Origin: Chitinophagaceae bacterium | Lineage (GTDB): Bacteria; Bacteroidota; Bacteroidia; Chitinophagales; Chitinophagaceae | Assembly: GCA_004173355.1 (NCBI GenBank) | Contig: SEAD01000016.1 | Location: 1 to 54,322 of the forward strand | Direction of reading: 5' to 3' | Length of the DNA stretch: 54,322 nt | Shown here: positions 34,660 to 42,666 of the stretch, piece after piece | Layout of the letters: each line of letters begins with the position of its first letter | How positions within the stretch are numbered: position 1 is the first letter of the stretch | Position numbers and translations under genes: made by a program | Notes under the pieces: generated by a model | Told to the model about the DNA's origin: nothing | Seen by the model: only the letters and a program-made list of their open reading frames with translations | Databases searched by the model: none

Positions 34660-36129
34660 ATGATTGCATTATTTCTGATACTGATACCACTGGTGACCGG
34701 GCTGCTGGCTTTCTTTTTCCGCGAGGAGAAGATGGCAAGGGGCTGGGCCCTATTGTCGGCCATCGGTACGCTGACGGTTTCGGTTCTTGGGCTCACTGTG
34801 CTGAAAGCACCGGCCAACCTGCGTTTCACGGGTGAATGGATGGGCAATCTCGGCAGCAGTTTCAGCATCGGGCTGGATGGCATGGGCCAGCTGCTCTGCC
34901 TCCTCAATGCGGTGGCATATGTGATTATCCTGCTTGCGACCTGGAATTCATCTTACCGGAAGGCGAATAATTTCTTTGGCCTGTTGTTGCTGGCGCAGGC
35001 CGGTATGATGGGTGTGTTCCTGGCCATGGATGCGCTGTTGTTTTATTTCTCCTGGGAACTTGCACTGATACCAGTGTACTTCCTCTGTTCGCAGTGGGGA
35101 GGGGATCGCCGCATTCCGGTTACGTTCAAGTTTTTTGTTTATACATTCCTTGGTTCGCTGCTGATGCTGACCGGGATCCTGTTTGTCTATTCGCATACAC
35201 AGTCCTTCTCAATGGAGGCGTTCTATAATTCAAATCTCCCCAACGACCAGCAGGCATGGGTATTCTGGTTGTTCTTTATTGCCTTTGCGGTGAAGATGCC
35301 CGTGTTTCCTTTCCATACCTGGCAGCCCGACACCTATGAACAATCGCCTACTGCTGTCACGATGGTGCTCAGCGGGATCATGGTGAAGATGGGGGTATTT
35401 GCGGTGCTTCGCTGGTTGCTTCCCGTGTTGCCGGTGGCATCCTACAGCTGGGGTGACCTGGTGTCCACGCTTTCGGTAACGGGCATGCTGTATGCATCAC
35501 TTATTGCGATGCGCCAGGATGATATCAAACGCCTGGTGGCTTATTCTTCCATTGCGCATATTGGCCTGATGTCGCTGGCTATTTTCTCCGAAAGCCAGAT
35601 GAGTATCCAGGGTGTGATGATCCAGATGTTCAGCCATGGTATCAATATTATCGGGCTCTGGATTGTGGTGGAACTGATCGAACGGCAGTTTGGCACCCGG
35701 AAGATGTCGGAGCTGGGCGGACTGGCACAGAAGGCGCCCGCGATGGCGATCTTTTTTGTGCTGATTGCTTTTGCAAACATTGCGCTTCCGCTGACCAATG
35801 CATTTATCGGTGAGTTCCTGATGTTCTCCGGTATTTACAATTCGCAGGTAACGCAGTACAATGTGATCCTGACCGTGCTTGCGCTGGTCTGTATTATCCT
35901 TGCTGCGGTCTATACGCTGAATATGATCCGTAAGGTGTTTTTTGGTGATGCGCAGATCCTGACTGCAAAAGCGGTGGACCTGCGTAGCAGTGAAACGCTG
36001 GCCCTTGGGATACTGGCGATCCTGATCCTCTGGAGCGGTATTTACCCGCAGCCGTTGCTGGATCTTACATCGAATATCACCGATGCAATTTTAAATAAAG
36101 CAGATGTGATGCATCTGATAAAGAAGTAA
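34660..36129 (+). CDS. nuoM: NADH-quinone oxidoreductase subunit M
   Basis: Second antiporter-like subunit, 489 residues with about 14 helices. Conserved blocks: FYFSWELALIPVYFLCSQWG with the key glutamate, FAVKMPVFPFHTWQPDTYEQ with its lysine, and RLVAYSSIAHIGLMSLAIFS. 24 bases after nuoL and 10 before nuoN. Confidence 0.96.
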   Translation: MIALFLILIPLVTGLLAFFFREEKMARGWALLSAIGTLTVSVLGLTVLKAPANLRFTGEWMGNLGSSFSIGLDGMGQLLCLLNAVAYVIILLATWNSSYRKANNFFGLLLLAQAGMMGVFLAMDALLFYFSWELALIPVYFLCSQWGGDRRIPVTFKFFVYTFLGSLLMLTGILFVYSHTQSFSMEAFYNSNLPNDQQAWVFWLFFIAFAVKMPVFPFHTWQPDTYEQSPTAVTMVLSGIMVKMGVFAVLRWLLPVLPVASYSWGDLVSTLSVTGMLYASLIAMRQDDIKRLVAYSSIAHIGLMSLAIFSESQMSIQGVMIQMFSHGINIIGLWIVVELIERQFGTRKMSELGGLAQKAPAMAIFFVLIAFANIALPLTNAFIGEFLMFSGIYNSQVTQYNVILTVLALVCIILAAVYTLNMIRKVFFGDAQILTAKAVDLRSSETLALGILAILILWSGIYPQPLLDLTSNITDAILNKADVMHLIKK

Positions 36130-36139
36130 CTGAACAGGT

Positions 36140-37510
36140 ATGAACGCATTAATAATTTCGGCGGTTTTTGGAGTGATCATGATGTTCAGCGGGATCCTGC
36201 TGAAGAACAAAGGCAGTATCCGGGCGGTGGCCATAGCCGGCGTGCTGTTGCTGCTGGCGGCTAATATCGCCGAGATGTGCAGCGGGCCGTTATTCCATAT
36301 CCCTGTGGAGGGGATGCTGCGTTTCGAGCGCTTTTCGCTGTTCTTCAACAATATTGTATTTGTGTGTACCCTGGTTTATTTCCTGCTCACGGCACGTGAT
36401 ATGGAAAAGGTAGGGGCGGACTATGCAGAATATTTTGCACTGATCTTTTTTATCCTGGCGGGAACGGTAATGGTGGCTTCGTTTACCTCATTACTGATCC
36501 TCTTCCTTGGGATCGAGATCATTTCGATTCCGCTGTATATCCTGACGGGCAGCGACAAGAAAAATCTCCGGAGTAATGAGGCATCGCTGAAATATTTCCT
36601 GATGGGGGCTTTTTCAACCGGCCTGATGCTGATGGGTATTGCGCTTATTTATGGTTCAACCGGTACGTTCAACACCACACTGATGAGCATCGGCACCAAG
36701 ACCCCGGATCTCCCGGCGGTTGCGGGTATGCTGCTGTTGCTGTTTTCCATGTCTTTCAAGGTATCGGCTGCTCCTTTCCATTTCTGGACTCCGGATGTGT
36801 ATGACGGTGCGCCAACGGTATTCACCTCCATTATGGCAACGATCGTGAAGGTGTCGGTTTTCATCGGGTTCATCCGTTTGTTCCAGGATGCCTTTGGACA
36901 CCTGCACAATACCTGGCAGCTCTGGGTTGCCGTGGTGGCGGCGCTCACGCTCCTGATCGGTAATATCACTGCGGTCTTCCAGCAGAGTGTGAAGCGTATG
37001 CTGGCCTATTCCAGTATATCACAGGCAGGCTTTATGCTGCTGGCTTTGTTTGCCATGAACAGCAATGCCAAGGAAGGGATCCTTTTATATTCCCTGGCTT
37101 ACTCACTTGCCAGCATTGCTATTTTTGCTGTGCTTGTAAGAATGGCTGATTATAGTTTTGAAGGATTTAACGGACTGGCCAGACAGCAGCCACTCGTGGC
37201 GGCGGTGACAACCATCTGTATCCTTTCGCTTGCCGGTATCCCGCTTACCGCAGGTTTTATTTCCAAGTTTTACATGCTCAGTGCGGTGATGCTTACCGGT
37301 AAGTATCTCTGGCTGGTGATCTTTGCAGTAGTGATGGCGGCGGTCAGCGCCTACTATTATTTCCGCGTTATCCAGGCAATGTATTTCAAGGACGGGAATG
37401 CTACCATTGAGGCTGGTACCGGGTTCAAGGTCCTGCTGGTTGTGGTGGCGGTGCTGATCATCCTGGTTGGTACTTTCCCTTCAAGTATCCTTTACTGGTT
37501 ATATTTCTAA
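36140..37510 (+). CDS. nuoN: NADH-quinone oxidoreductase subunit N
   Basis: Third antiporter-like subunit, 456 residues with about 14 helices. Conserved blocks: FLGIEIISIPLYILTG with the key glutamate, SFKVSAAPFHFWTPDVYDGA with its lysine, and VKRMLAYSSISQAGFMLLAL. It is the last of the 14 nuo genes. There is no terminator directly after it, so transcription may run into the permease gene. Confidence 0.96.
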   Translation: MNALIISAVFGVIMMFSGILLKNKGSIRAVAIAGVLLLLAANIAEMCSGPLFHIPVEGMLRFERFSLFFNNIVFVCTLVYFLLTARDMEKVGADYAEYFALIFFILAGTVMVASFTSLLILFLGIEIISIPLYILTGSDKKNLRSNEASLKYFLMGAFSTGLMLMGIALIYGSTGTFNTTLMSIGTKTPDLPAVAGMLLLLFSMSFKVSAAPFHFWTPDVYDGAPTVFTSIMATIVKVSVFIGFIRLFQDAFGHLHNTWQLWVAVVAALTLLIGNITAVFQQSVKRMLAYSSISQAGFMLLALFAMNSNAKEGILLYSLAYSLASIAIFAVLVRMADYSFEGFNGLARQQPLVAAVTTICILSLAGIPLTAGFISKFYMLSAVMLTGKYLWLVIFAVVMAAVSAYYYFRVIQAMYFKDGNATIEAGTGFKVLLVVVAVLIILVGTFPSSILYWLYF

Positions 37511-37544
37511 ACCACGGATGCCCCGTAATGACTAAATTTAGGGC

Positions 37545-38822
37545 ATGGGTTTCCGGGATATATTTTCACTTGCATGGCGTACTGTACGTGGTAACAAGCT
37601 GCGTACGGGACTGACCGTGGCTATTATTGCCTTTGGTATCATGGCATTGGTGGGAATTATTACGGCTATCAAGGCGATGAACCAGAAGTTCACCGAAAGT
37701 TTCTCCAGCATGGGCGCCAATTCATTTACGATCCGTTTCCAGGAACGCAATTTCCGCATGGGCGGACCGGGTTCCGGCAACATCAGGTTATCCCGCAAGT
37801 CGGCGCGCAAGGAAAAGACATCGAGTCTCGGCCGCAGGATTACCCGTGACCAGGCGGAGTTGTTTATCCGTAATTACCAGTACCCTGCGCTTACCGGTGT
37901 GTCGGTGTTTGGCAACCGTAACAGTATTGTGTCGATGGGGGAAAAAAAGACCAGTCCGAATGTGATGGTCATGGGTGCGGATGAAAATTATGTGCAGCTG
38001 AATGGTATGGCTATTTCGGATGGGCGTAACCTGAGCCGCAGTGAAGTCCGTGCCGGTACAAATGTGTGCCTGCTTGGGTTTGATGTGGCGAATAAATTTT
38101 TTCCCGGACAGGCCGGACGTGCGGTGAATGCGCAGGTCCGGATAAACAATATTCCGTTCAGGGTGGCCGCTGTGCTGGAAAGCCGTGGGTCGAGTTTTGG
38201 TTTCAGCCGCGACAATATGATCATCACCAGCTATAATTGTATAGAAAAATATTTTTCAACCGGTAATTCCTATGTGGTGGCCGTGATGACAGATGACCTG
38301 CTGAAGATGGAGCAGGCGATGGGCGAGGCAGAAGCAGCTTTCCGCCCGATCCGCAAACTGACTACAACAGAGGAGAGTAATTTTGCGCTTGACCGGAGTG
38401 ACAGTGTGGCTGAGAAGGCGATGAAAAGCCTTGGATTCCTCACTATTGCGGCTACGGTTATCGGCCTGATCACACTGGCCGGTGCAGCGATCGGGCTGAT
38501 GAATATCATGCTGGTATCGGTCTCCGAGCGCACGAAGGAAGTGGGCCTGGTTAAGGCCATTGGCGGGAAAGGGAAGATGGTGCAACGGCAGTTTCTCCTG
38601 GAATCCATGATCATCAGCCTTCTCGGCGCGTTCTTCGGCATTGTTTTAGGGGTATGCGTGGGCAATCTGTTCTCGTCATTCCTTGGTACGGGTTTCGTAG
38701 TTCCCTGGGATTGGGTGATTGGGGGTATACTGCTTTGCGGAGTTGTAGGTCTTGCCGCGGGCATTTACCCTGCCATCAAAGCAGGGAGGCTGAATCCCAT
38801 CGATGCCCTGCGATATGAATAA
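37545..38822 (+). CDS. ABC transporter permease (MacB/FtsX type)
   Basis: 425-residue inner-membrane permease of the MacB class. One N-terminal helix (about 22-42, TGLTVAIIAFGIMALVGIIT) precedes a periplasmic MacB-type domain (about 45-290), then three helices in the FtsX domain (about 295-320, 345-375, 385-410), ending GIYPAIKAGRLNPIDALRYE. The matching ATPase is not in the window. It is 34 bases after nuoN. TAAATTTA at 37533-37540, a one-mismatch -7 box, may give it its own promoter. MacB-type transporters move lipoproteins, toxins or peptides; the cargo here is unknown. Confidence 0.88.
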   Translation: MGFRDIFSLAWRTVRGNKLRTGLTVAIIAFGIMALVGIITAIKAMNQKFTESFSSMGANSFTIRFQERNFRMGGPGSGNIRLSRKSARKEKTSSLGRRITRDQAELFIRNYQYPALTGVSVFGNRNSIVSMGEKKTSPNVMVMGADENYVQLNGMAISDGRNLSRSEVRAGTNVCLLGFDVANKFFPGQAGRAVNAQVRINNIPFRVAAVLESRGSSFGFSRDNMIITSYNCIEKYFSTGNSYVVAVMTDDLLKMEQAMGEAEAAFRPIRKLTTTEESNFALDRSDSVAEKAMKSLGFLTIAATVIGLITLAGAAIGLMNIMLVSVSERTKEVGLVKAIGGKGKMVQRQFLLESMIISLLGAFFGIVLGVCVGNLFSSFLGTGFVVPWDWVIGGILLCGVVGLAAGIYPAIKAGRLNPIDALRYE

Positions 38823-39017
38823 TAAGGGTTAGCATCATCAGGATTAATTTGTTATCATTTTTTTTGCAGGGCGTTTTCAAGTTGAAAAAATCCTTAACTT
38901 GACGCCCTTGTTTATCCAAAAAATAAACGACTAAGAGGATTTTTGTATAAACTTTTTCAGTAGAATTGTAGCCTAAAGAGGCTCACTAACATTTTAAAAA
39001 CACTAAAAAATTAGATC

Positions 39018-39878
39018 ATGGCTGAGACAAAACCAACTGCAAGCGCATCGGTTAAGGCTACTTCTGTTCAACCCAAGAAAAGCGGTAATTCTATCTCGTG
39101 GATCGCTCCGATCGTTTGTATTGTTGCTGGTTATTTAATCTGGCGTTTCGTTTTCGGCGCTGAAAGTGGTTTCACAGATCCGGACAAAGCAGGTGGATTC
39201 TGGCCGAAACACCACGGACCTAAAGGAGCCCTCAATGGTATCTATGAAGGTGGTATCATCGTTCCTCTTCTCGTTGGGATGCTGCTGATGGTATTCGTGT
39301 TCTCGATCGAGCGTTTCCTCACAATTCAGAAAGCGCTTGGTAGCGGTTCTATTTCTGATTTCATCCGTAAAGTACAATATCACCTCGCTAACCGTAACGT
39401 AGATGCGGCCCTGAGCGAGTGTGACAAACAGCGTGGATCTGTAGCCAACGTAATGAAGGCTGGTCTCCGCCGTTACAAGGAAATGATCAACGAAGGTGGT
39501 CTTGACACTGAGCAGAAAGTGCTTTCTATCCAGAAAGAAGTGGAAGAAGCTACTGCGCTTGAACTTCCAATGCTCCAGAAGAACCTCGTGTTCCTTTCCA
39601 CTATTACATCAGTTGGTACCCTCGTTGCCCTCCTGGGTACGGTAATGGGTATGATCCGTGCCTTCGCTGGTCTCGGTGCATCCGGTGGTGGTTCTGATAC
39701 CAACGCACTTGCGGTAGGTATCTCTGAAGCACTTTACAACACAGCGATCGGTATCGGTACATCTGCCCTGGCGCTTGTAATGTATAACGTATTTACTACC
39801 AAGATCGACTCGATCACTTATGGTATCGATGAGTCTGGTTTCACACTTACGCAGAGCTTTGGTTCACTTTACAAATAA
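39018..39878 (+). CDS. exbB: MotA/TolQ/ExbB proton channel protein
   Basis: Inner-membrane proton channel subunit that energises TonB. 286 residues, with a helix at about 27-47, then about 78-97, a cytoplasmic stretch, and paired helices at about 190-213 and 236-258. The channel signature LLGTVMGMIRAF (205-216) is clear. Compared with E. coli ExbB it has a longer N-terminus, with the segment FTDPDKAGGFWPKHHGPKG between helices 1 and 2. Codon use is strongly biased (CGT, GGT, AAC), so it is probably highly expressed. Preceded by a 195-base leader region with no clear promoter match. First of a four-gene operon. Confidence 0.92.
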   Translation: MAETKPTASASVKATSVQPKKSGNSISWIAPIVCIVAGYLIWRFVFGAESGFTDPDKAGGFWPKHHGPKGALNGIYEGGIIVPLLVGMLLMVFVFSIERFLTIQKALGSGSISDFIRKVQYHLANRNVDAALSECDKQRGSVANVMKAGLRRYKEMINEGGLDTEQKVLSIQKEVEEATALELPMLQKNLVFLSTITSVGTLVALLGTVMGMIRAFAGLGASGGGSDTNALAVGISEALYNTAIGIGTSALALVMYNVFTTKIDSITYGIDESGFTLTQSFGSLYK

Positions 39879-39941
39879 ATCCGGAATAGTTTTATGGATT
39901 TGTCCTGACTATTCATCTCATTATTTTAAAAGTAGCAAACA

Positions 39942-40607
39942 ATGCCAAGCGTAAAATTACCAAAGAAGAGCACTGACACGGACATGACGCCGTTCGTGGA
40001 CATTGCTTTTCTGCTGTTGTCATTTTTCATCATGGCAACGAAGTTTAAGCCGCCTGAGCCGGTGAAAGTGGAAACCCCGAATTCGGTTTCCTCTGCAAAG
40101 CTCAAGGAGGAGAATTCAGTCCTGATCACTATTGATAATGAAAGCAAGGTGTATGTGAGCTTTGGTGGTAAAACCACGGAAGACAAAGGCAAGATCACCG
40201 GCATTATCAATGACCTGAATTCTTCCCGCAGTCTCGGTCTCACCCCTCAGGAAATCGAAGCTTTCCAGTCGACCCCGCTTATTGGTGTACCTCTCGCCGG
40301 TATCAAAAACCTGCTGAGTCGTCCGCTTGCTGAGCGTGAAAAAATCAAACAACCCGGTATTCCTGTCTCTGACAGCCTGAATAACGAGCTTGTATGGTGG
40401 GTTGGTGCAGCGAAGAAAGCCTTTGGCGGTACCAAACTGATGTACCTGGTGAAGGGAGATAATACTTCCAAGTTCCCCGCGTTCGAGTCCGTTATCAACG
40501 CACTGAAAAGGAACGAGGAATTCAAGTATTTCCTGATCACCGGTCAGGAAGGTGCACCGGCTGGTTCGGATCTTGCGAACAAGCTGTCAGCTGACTCGCG
40601 GAAATAA
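39942..40607 (+). CDS. exbD: ExbD/TolR family biopolymer transport protein (first copy)
   Basis: Stator partner of ExbB, with one membrane helix and a periplasmic domain. 221 residues. The proton-path aspartate is D20, in DMTPFVDIAFLLLSFF. At 221 residues it is longer than the usual 140-residue ExbD. The extra part lies in the periplasmic domain at about 85-150 (from SLGLTPQEIEAFQSTP to SLNNELVWW). 63 bases after exbB and 29 before the second copy. Confidence 0.88.
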   Translation: MPSVKLPKKSTDTDMTPFVDIAFLLLSFFIMATKFKPPEPVKVETPNSVSSAKLKEENSVLITIDNESKVYVSFGGKTTEDKGKITGIINDLNSSRSLGLTPQEIEAFQSTPLIGVPLAGIKNLLSRPLAEREKIKQPGIPVSDSLNNELVWWVGAAKKAFGGTKLMYLVKGDNTSKFPAFESVINALKRNEEFKYFLITGQEGAPAGSDLANKLSADSRK

Positions 40608-40636
40608 ATTTATTCAAATAAGTAAACCATTTTATT

Positions 40637-41260
40637 ATGGCAAGTATTGAAGGCGGAGACGGCGGGGGCCACAAGAAAGGCCCCGGGGTGAAAAAAGCCA
40701 AAAAGCTGTCTACCCGCGTGGATATGACTCCCATGGTGGATCTCGGGTTCCTGCTTATTACTTTCTTCATCTTTACTGCTACGCTGAGCACTCCGTCCAC
40801 GATGGATCTCAACGTGCCGAAGGATACAGACAAGGATGAGGAGCAGACCAAGGCCAAACAGTCCGGCGCGCTGACCATCATGCTCGGTAAGAATAACAAT
40901 GTTTATTACTACGAGGGTGAGTTAAGTGCGGAAGGGTTCAAACAGACTACGTTCAAAGGTATCCGTGATATCATCATCAAGAAAAAGAGATCGGTGATTG
41001 CGGCGTATACCGGCAGCGCAGCCTGTGAAGAGAAGGCACGTGCCAAGAAACTGGATGTGCGTTCCGAATGTGCCGATGAGGATTTTGTGGTGGTTATCAA
41101 GCCGATGCCGGATGCTACTTACAAAAACACCGTGGATATCCTTGATGAGATGACGATCAACCAGGTGAAACGTTTTGCCATGGTAAAAATCGCTGACTCT
41201 GAAAAGGAACTGATTGTGGCTACCGAGGGTCCTTCAACAGGGACAACCCCGGCACCATAA
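40637..41260 (+). CDS. exbD: ExbD/TolR family biopolymer transport protein (second copy)
   Basis: Second, diverged ExbD of 207 residues. A glycine/lysine-rich cytoplasmic N-terminus leads to the helix with D35 (RVDMTPMVDLGFLLITFF). The periplasmic domain ends with NQVKRFAMVKIADSEKELI and a threonine/proline tail. Two cysteines sit in the periplasmic part (SAACEEKARA and SECADEDF), close enough in sequence to form a disulfide (inference). Having two ExbD types suggests a heteromeric stator. Confidence 0.88.
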   Translation: MASIEGGDGGGHKKGPGVKKAKKLSTRVDMTPMVDLGFLLITFFIFTATLSTPSTMDLNVPKDTDKDEEQTKAKQSGALTIMLGKNNNVYYYEGELSAEGFKQTTFKGIRDIIIKKKRSVIAAYTGSAACEEKARAKKLDVRSECADEDFVVVIKPMPDATYKNTVDILDEMTINQVKRFAMVKIADSEKELIVATEGPSTGTTPAP

Positions 41261-41322
41261 TTTTCCCGGAAAGCTTGTGGAAAGTGCCACAACCTGCATC
41301 TAATTATTAAACAAACTGACAA

Positions 41323-42150
41323 ATGGAAGCTAATAAGATTTTATCTGCCGACCTGCTGGACCTCGTTTTCGAGGGTCGGAACAAGGAGTATGGGGCTTAC
41401 CAGTTGCGCAAAACTTACAATAAGCGCATTATCCTGGCCCTCGTAATCACGGCTTCTGTTGCCCTGCTGGCGCTGGTTAGTTCTTTCATTGCCAATCGCA
41501 TGGAAGATGACGGACCTGCCAAGGTAGAGGTGAAAGAGGTAACGATGATGGACCTGAAGGAAGAGGAGAAGATTGTGGAACCGCCACCTCCCCCTCCGCC
41601 GAAGCCACCAGATCCTCCAAAAATTGAAATGAAACAGTTCACCCCTCCCAAGATCGTGAAGGATGAGGAAGTGCAGGAGCCACCTCCCGCGCAGGAAGAA
41701 CTGAAAGAAGCAAAAATTGACGTGGTTAGCCAGGAAGGTATCAAGGACGAAGGTATTGCTGCCCCTGTAGTAGTGGACGATGGTAAAGGTATCGTTGAGA
41801 CTAAAAAAGTTGAAGACGAAAACAAGATCTTCGAAAAAGTGGAGATCGAAGCCTCGTTCAAAGGCGGTGAAGGTGCCTGGAGGAAATTCCTCGAAAGGCA
41901 GCTGAACCCGAACGCCCCGATCGATAACGGTGCACCGGAAGGTGTGTATACAGTGTACGTGCAGTTTGTTGTGAGCAAAGACGGTAGCATCAGCGACGTT
42001 AAAGCCCTGACCAGTCATGGATATGGTATGGAAGCTGAAGCGGTACGCGTTATCAAAAAAGGTCCGAGCTGGGTACCAGCGGTGCAGAACGGTCGTCCCG
42101 TGAATGCATTCCGGAAACAGCCGATCACGTTCCAGGTTACTTCTGAATAA
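41323..42150 (+). CDS. tonB: TonB energy transducer
   Basis: Transmits proton-motive force from ExbB/ExbD to outer-membrane receptors. 275 residues. A cytoplasmic N-terminus of about 34 residues (with GRNKEYGAYQLRK, typical of Bacteroidota TonB) precedes a membrane helix at about 36-57. A proline-rich periplasmic stretch follows (eight prolines in a row region at 87-94, then KPPDPPK), and a C-terminal TonB domain at about 185-275 with GVYTVYVQFVVSKDGSI and AEAVRVIKKGPSW. Normal length. Terminator 22 bases after the stop. Confidence 0.93.
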   Translation: MEANKILSADLLDLVFEGRNKEYGAYQLRKTYNKRIILALVITASVALLALVSSFIANRMEDDGPAKVEVKEVTMMDLKEEEKIVEPPPPPPPKPPDPPKIEMKQFTPPKIVKDEEVQEPPPAQEELKEAKIDVVSQEGIKDEGIAAPVVVDDGKGIVETKKVEDENKIFEKVEIEASFKGGEGAWRKFLERQLNPNAPIDNGAPEGVYTVYVQFVVSKDGSISDVKALTSHGYGMEAEAVRVIKKGPSWVPAVQNGRPVNAFRKQPITFQVTSE

Positions 42151-42171
42151 CGTTGAGTTAGTAAGTATATG

Positions 42172-42203
42172 AATCCCCGGGTTTGCGCCTGGGGATTTTT
42201 TTT
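42172..42203 (+). terminator. Rho-independent terminator of exbB-tonB operon
   Basis: Stem AATCCCCGGG (42172-42181) and CCTGGGGATT (42188-42197, one G-T pair), six-base loop, and T's to 42203. Confidence 0.85.
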
Positions 42204-42217
42204 GTGCGGTTTTTTTT

Positions 42218-42272
42218 GGAGAGCGTGGGGCAAACCAGGTTGATGGGAGAGCGTGGGGCAAACCAGGTTGAT
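42218..42272. repeat. Two tandem copies of a 28-base unit
   Basis: The 27 bases at 42218-42244 (beginning GGAGAGCGTGGGGC and ending AACCAGGTTGAT) are repeated exactly at 42246-42272, with one spacer base. It lies just after the tonB terminator in a gene-free stretch. No coding pattern supports the minus-strand frames that run through it. Confidence 0.85.
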
Positions 42273-42329
42273 CCGGCTCCGCCGGCACGCCTTCGGCATC
42301 CCGCCTAATGCCGGATCATTCCTGGTTTG
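42259..42329. repeat. Imperfect inverted repeat enclosing small hairpins
   Basis: Arm 42259-42276 (CAAACCAGGTTGATCCGG) pairs with 42311-42329 (CCGGATCATTCCTGGTTTG) with one unpaired base and two mismatches. The 34-base loop holds two further small hairpins: CCGGCTCCGCCGG (42273-42285) and GCCTTCGGC (42289-42297). Looks like a REP/BIME-type extragenic palindrome (inference). Confidence 0.6.
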
Positions 42330-42411
42330 TCCGCACTTCTGACTTTTATGAACCACGCAGGCCTGAAAGCCACATGACGCAAAGGCGGGAATTTTGAGTG
42401 AGGTTGGTGTT

Positions 42412-42570
42412 TTAATGTTTTTTCTGCTGTCCGGGAGCAAAGGGTTTGGCGGATTTTGAGCCGCTGGCTTTTTTGGCCTGGCCGGGAGGAAGCGGGCGGC
42501 TGGTGGTGCAGGCACTTGTTACCAGGAGCAGCGCGGCAACGACAGGGACAATTGATTTCGGGAATTTCAT
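42412..42570 (-). CDS. Very small lipoprotein with PGQ-KK motifs
   Basis: 52 residues, too short for many gene finders. ATG at 42570; signal peptide MKFPKSIVPVVAALLLVTSA with cysteine at residue 21 (lipobox T-S-A-C), so a mature lipoprotein of 32 residues. The mature part is a double motif: RPLPPGQAKKASG then PFAPGQQKKH, with KSAK between. I recall similar tiny Bacteroidota lipoproteins with PPGQ...APGQQKK tails, some carried in databases under a doubtful 'quinol oxidase subunit 4' name; this is unverified. Divergent from mnmE. A one-mismatch -7 box on the minus strand (CATCTTTG, 42625-42632) would give a leader of about 50 bases. Confidence 0.75.
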   Translation of the reverse strand: MKFPKSIVPVVAALLLVTSACTTSRPLPPGQAKKASGSKSAKPFAPGQQKKH

Positions 42571-42596
42571 GTGCTTTGTTTAGGTGGGTTATTGTC

Positions 42597-42628
42597 AAAC
42601 GGGATGCCCGTTTTGCGCGGAGCGCAAA
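42597..42628. promoter_or_regulatory. Two adjoining perfect hairpins between small lipoprotein and mnmE
   Basis: AAACGGG-ATG-CCCGTTT at 42597-42613 and TTTGCGC-GGA-GCGCAAA at 42612-42628, both with perfect seven-base arms and sharing two bases. They lie between the divergent starts of the small lipoprotein (42570) and mnmE (42667), and the second overlaps the possible lipoprotein -7 box. They could be operators or leader hairpins for the lipoprotein (inference). Confidence 0.5.
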
Positions 42629-42655
42629 GATGTCCGGCAATTGGGTCTGAGGGTG

Positions 42656-42663
42656 TAATTTTG
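42656..42663 (+). promoter_or_regulatory. Putative -7 box abutting the mnmE start
   Basis: TAATTTTG, exact TAnnTTTG match, ending four bases before the mnmE ATG at 42667. Transcription from it would start within a few bases of the ATG, giving a leaderless or near-leaderless mRNA. No -33 element is evident. Confidence 0.5.
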
Positions 42664-42666
42664 CGC

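Noticed and set aside
41341-42288. 315-codon minus-strand frame opposite tonB and into the repeat region
   Set aside because: Antisense of tonB with low-complexity content produced by the proline codons. No start context or motif.
42305-42640. Minus-strand frames of 111 and 166 codons across the tonB/mnmE gap
   Set aside because: They overlap the better-supported 52-residue lipoprotein in another frame and run through repeat sequence without any recognisable protein pattern.
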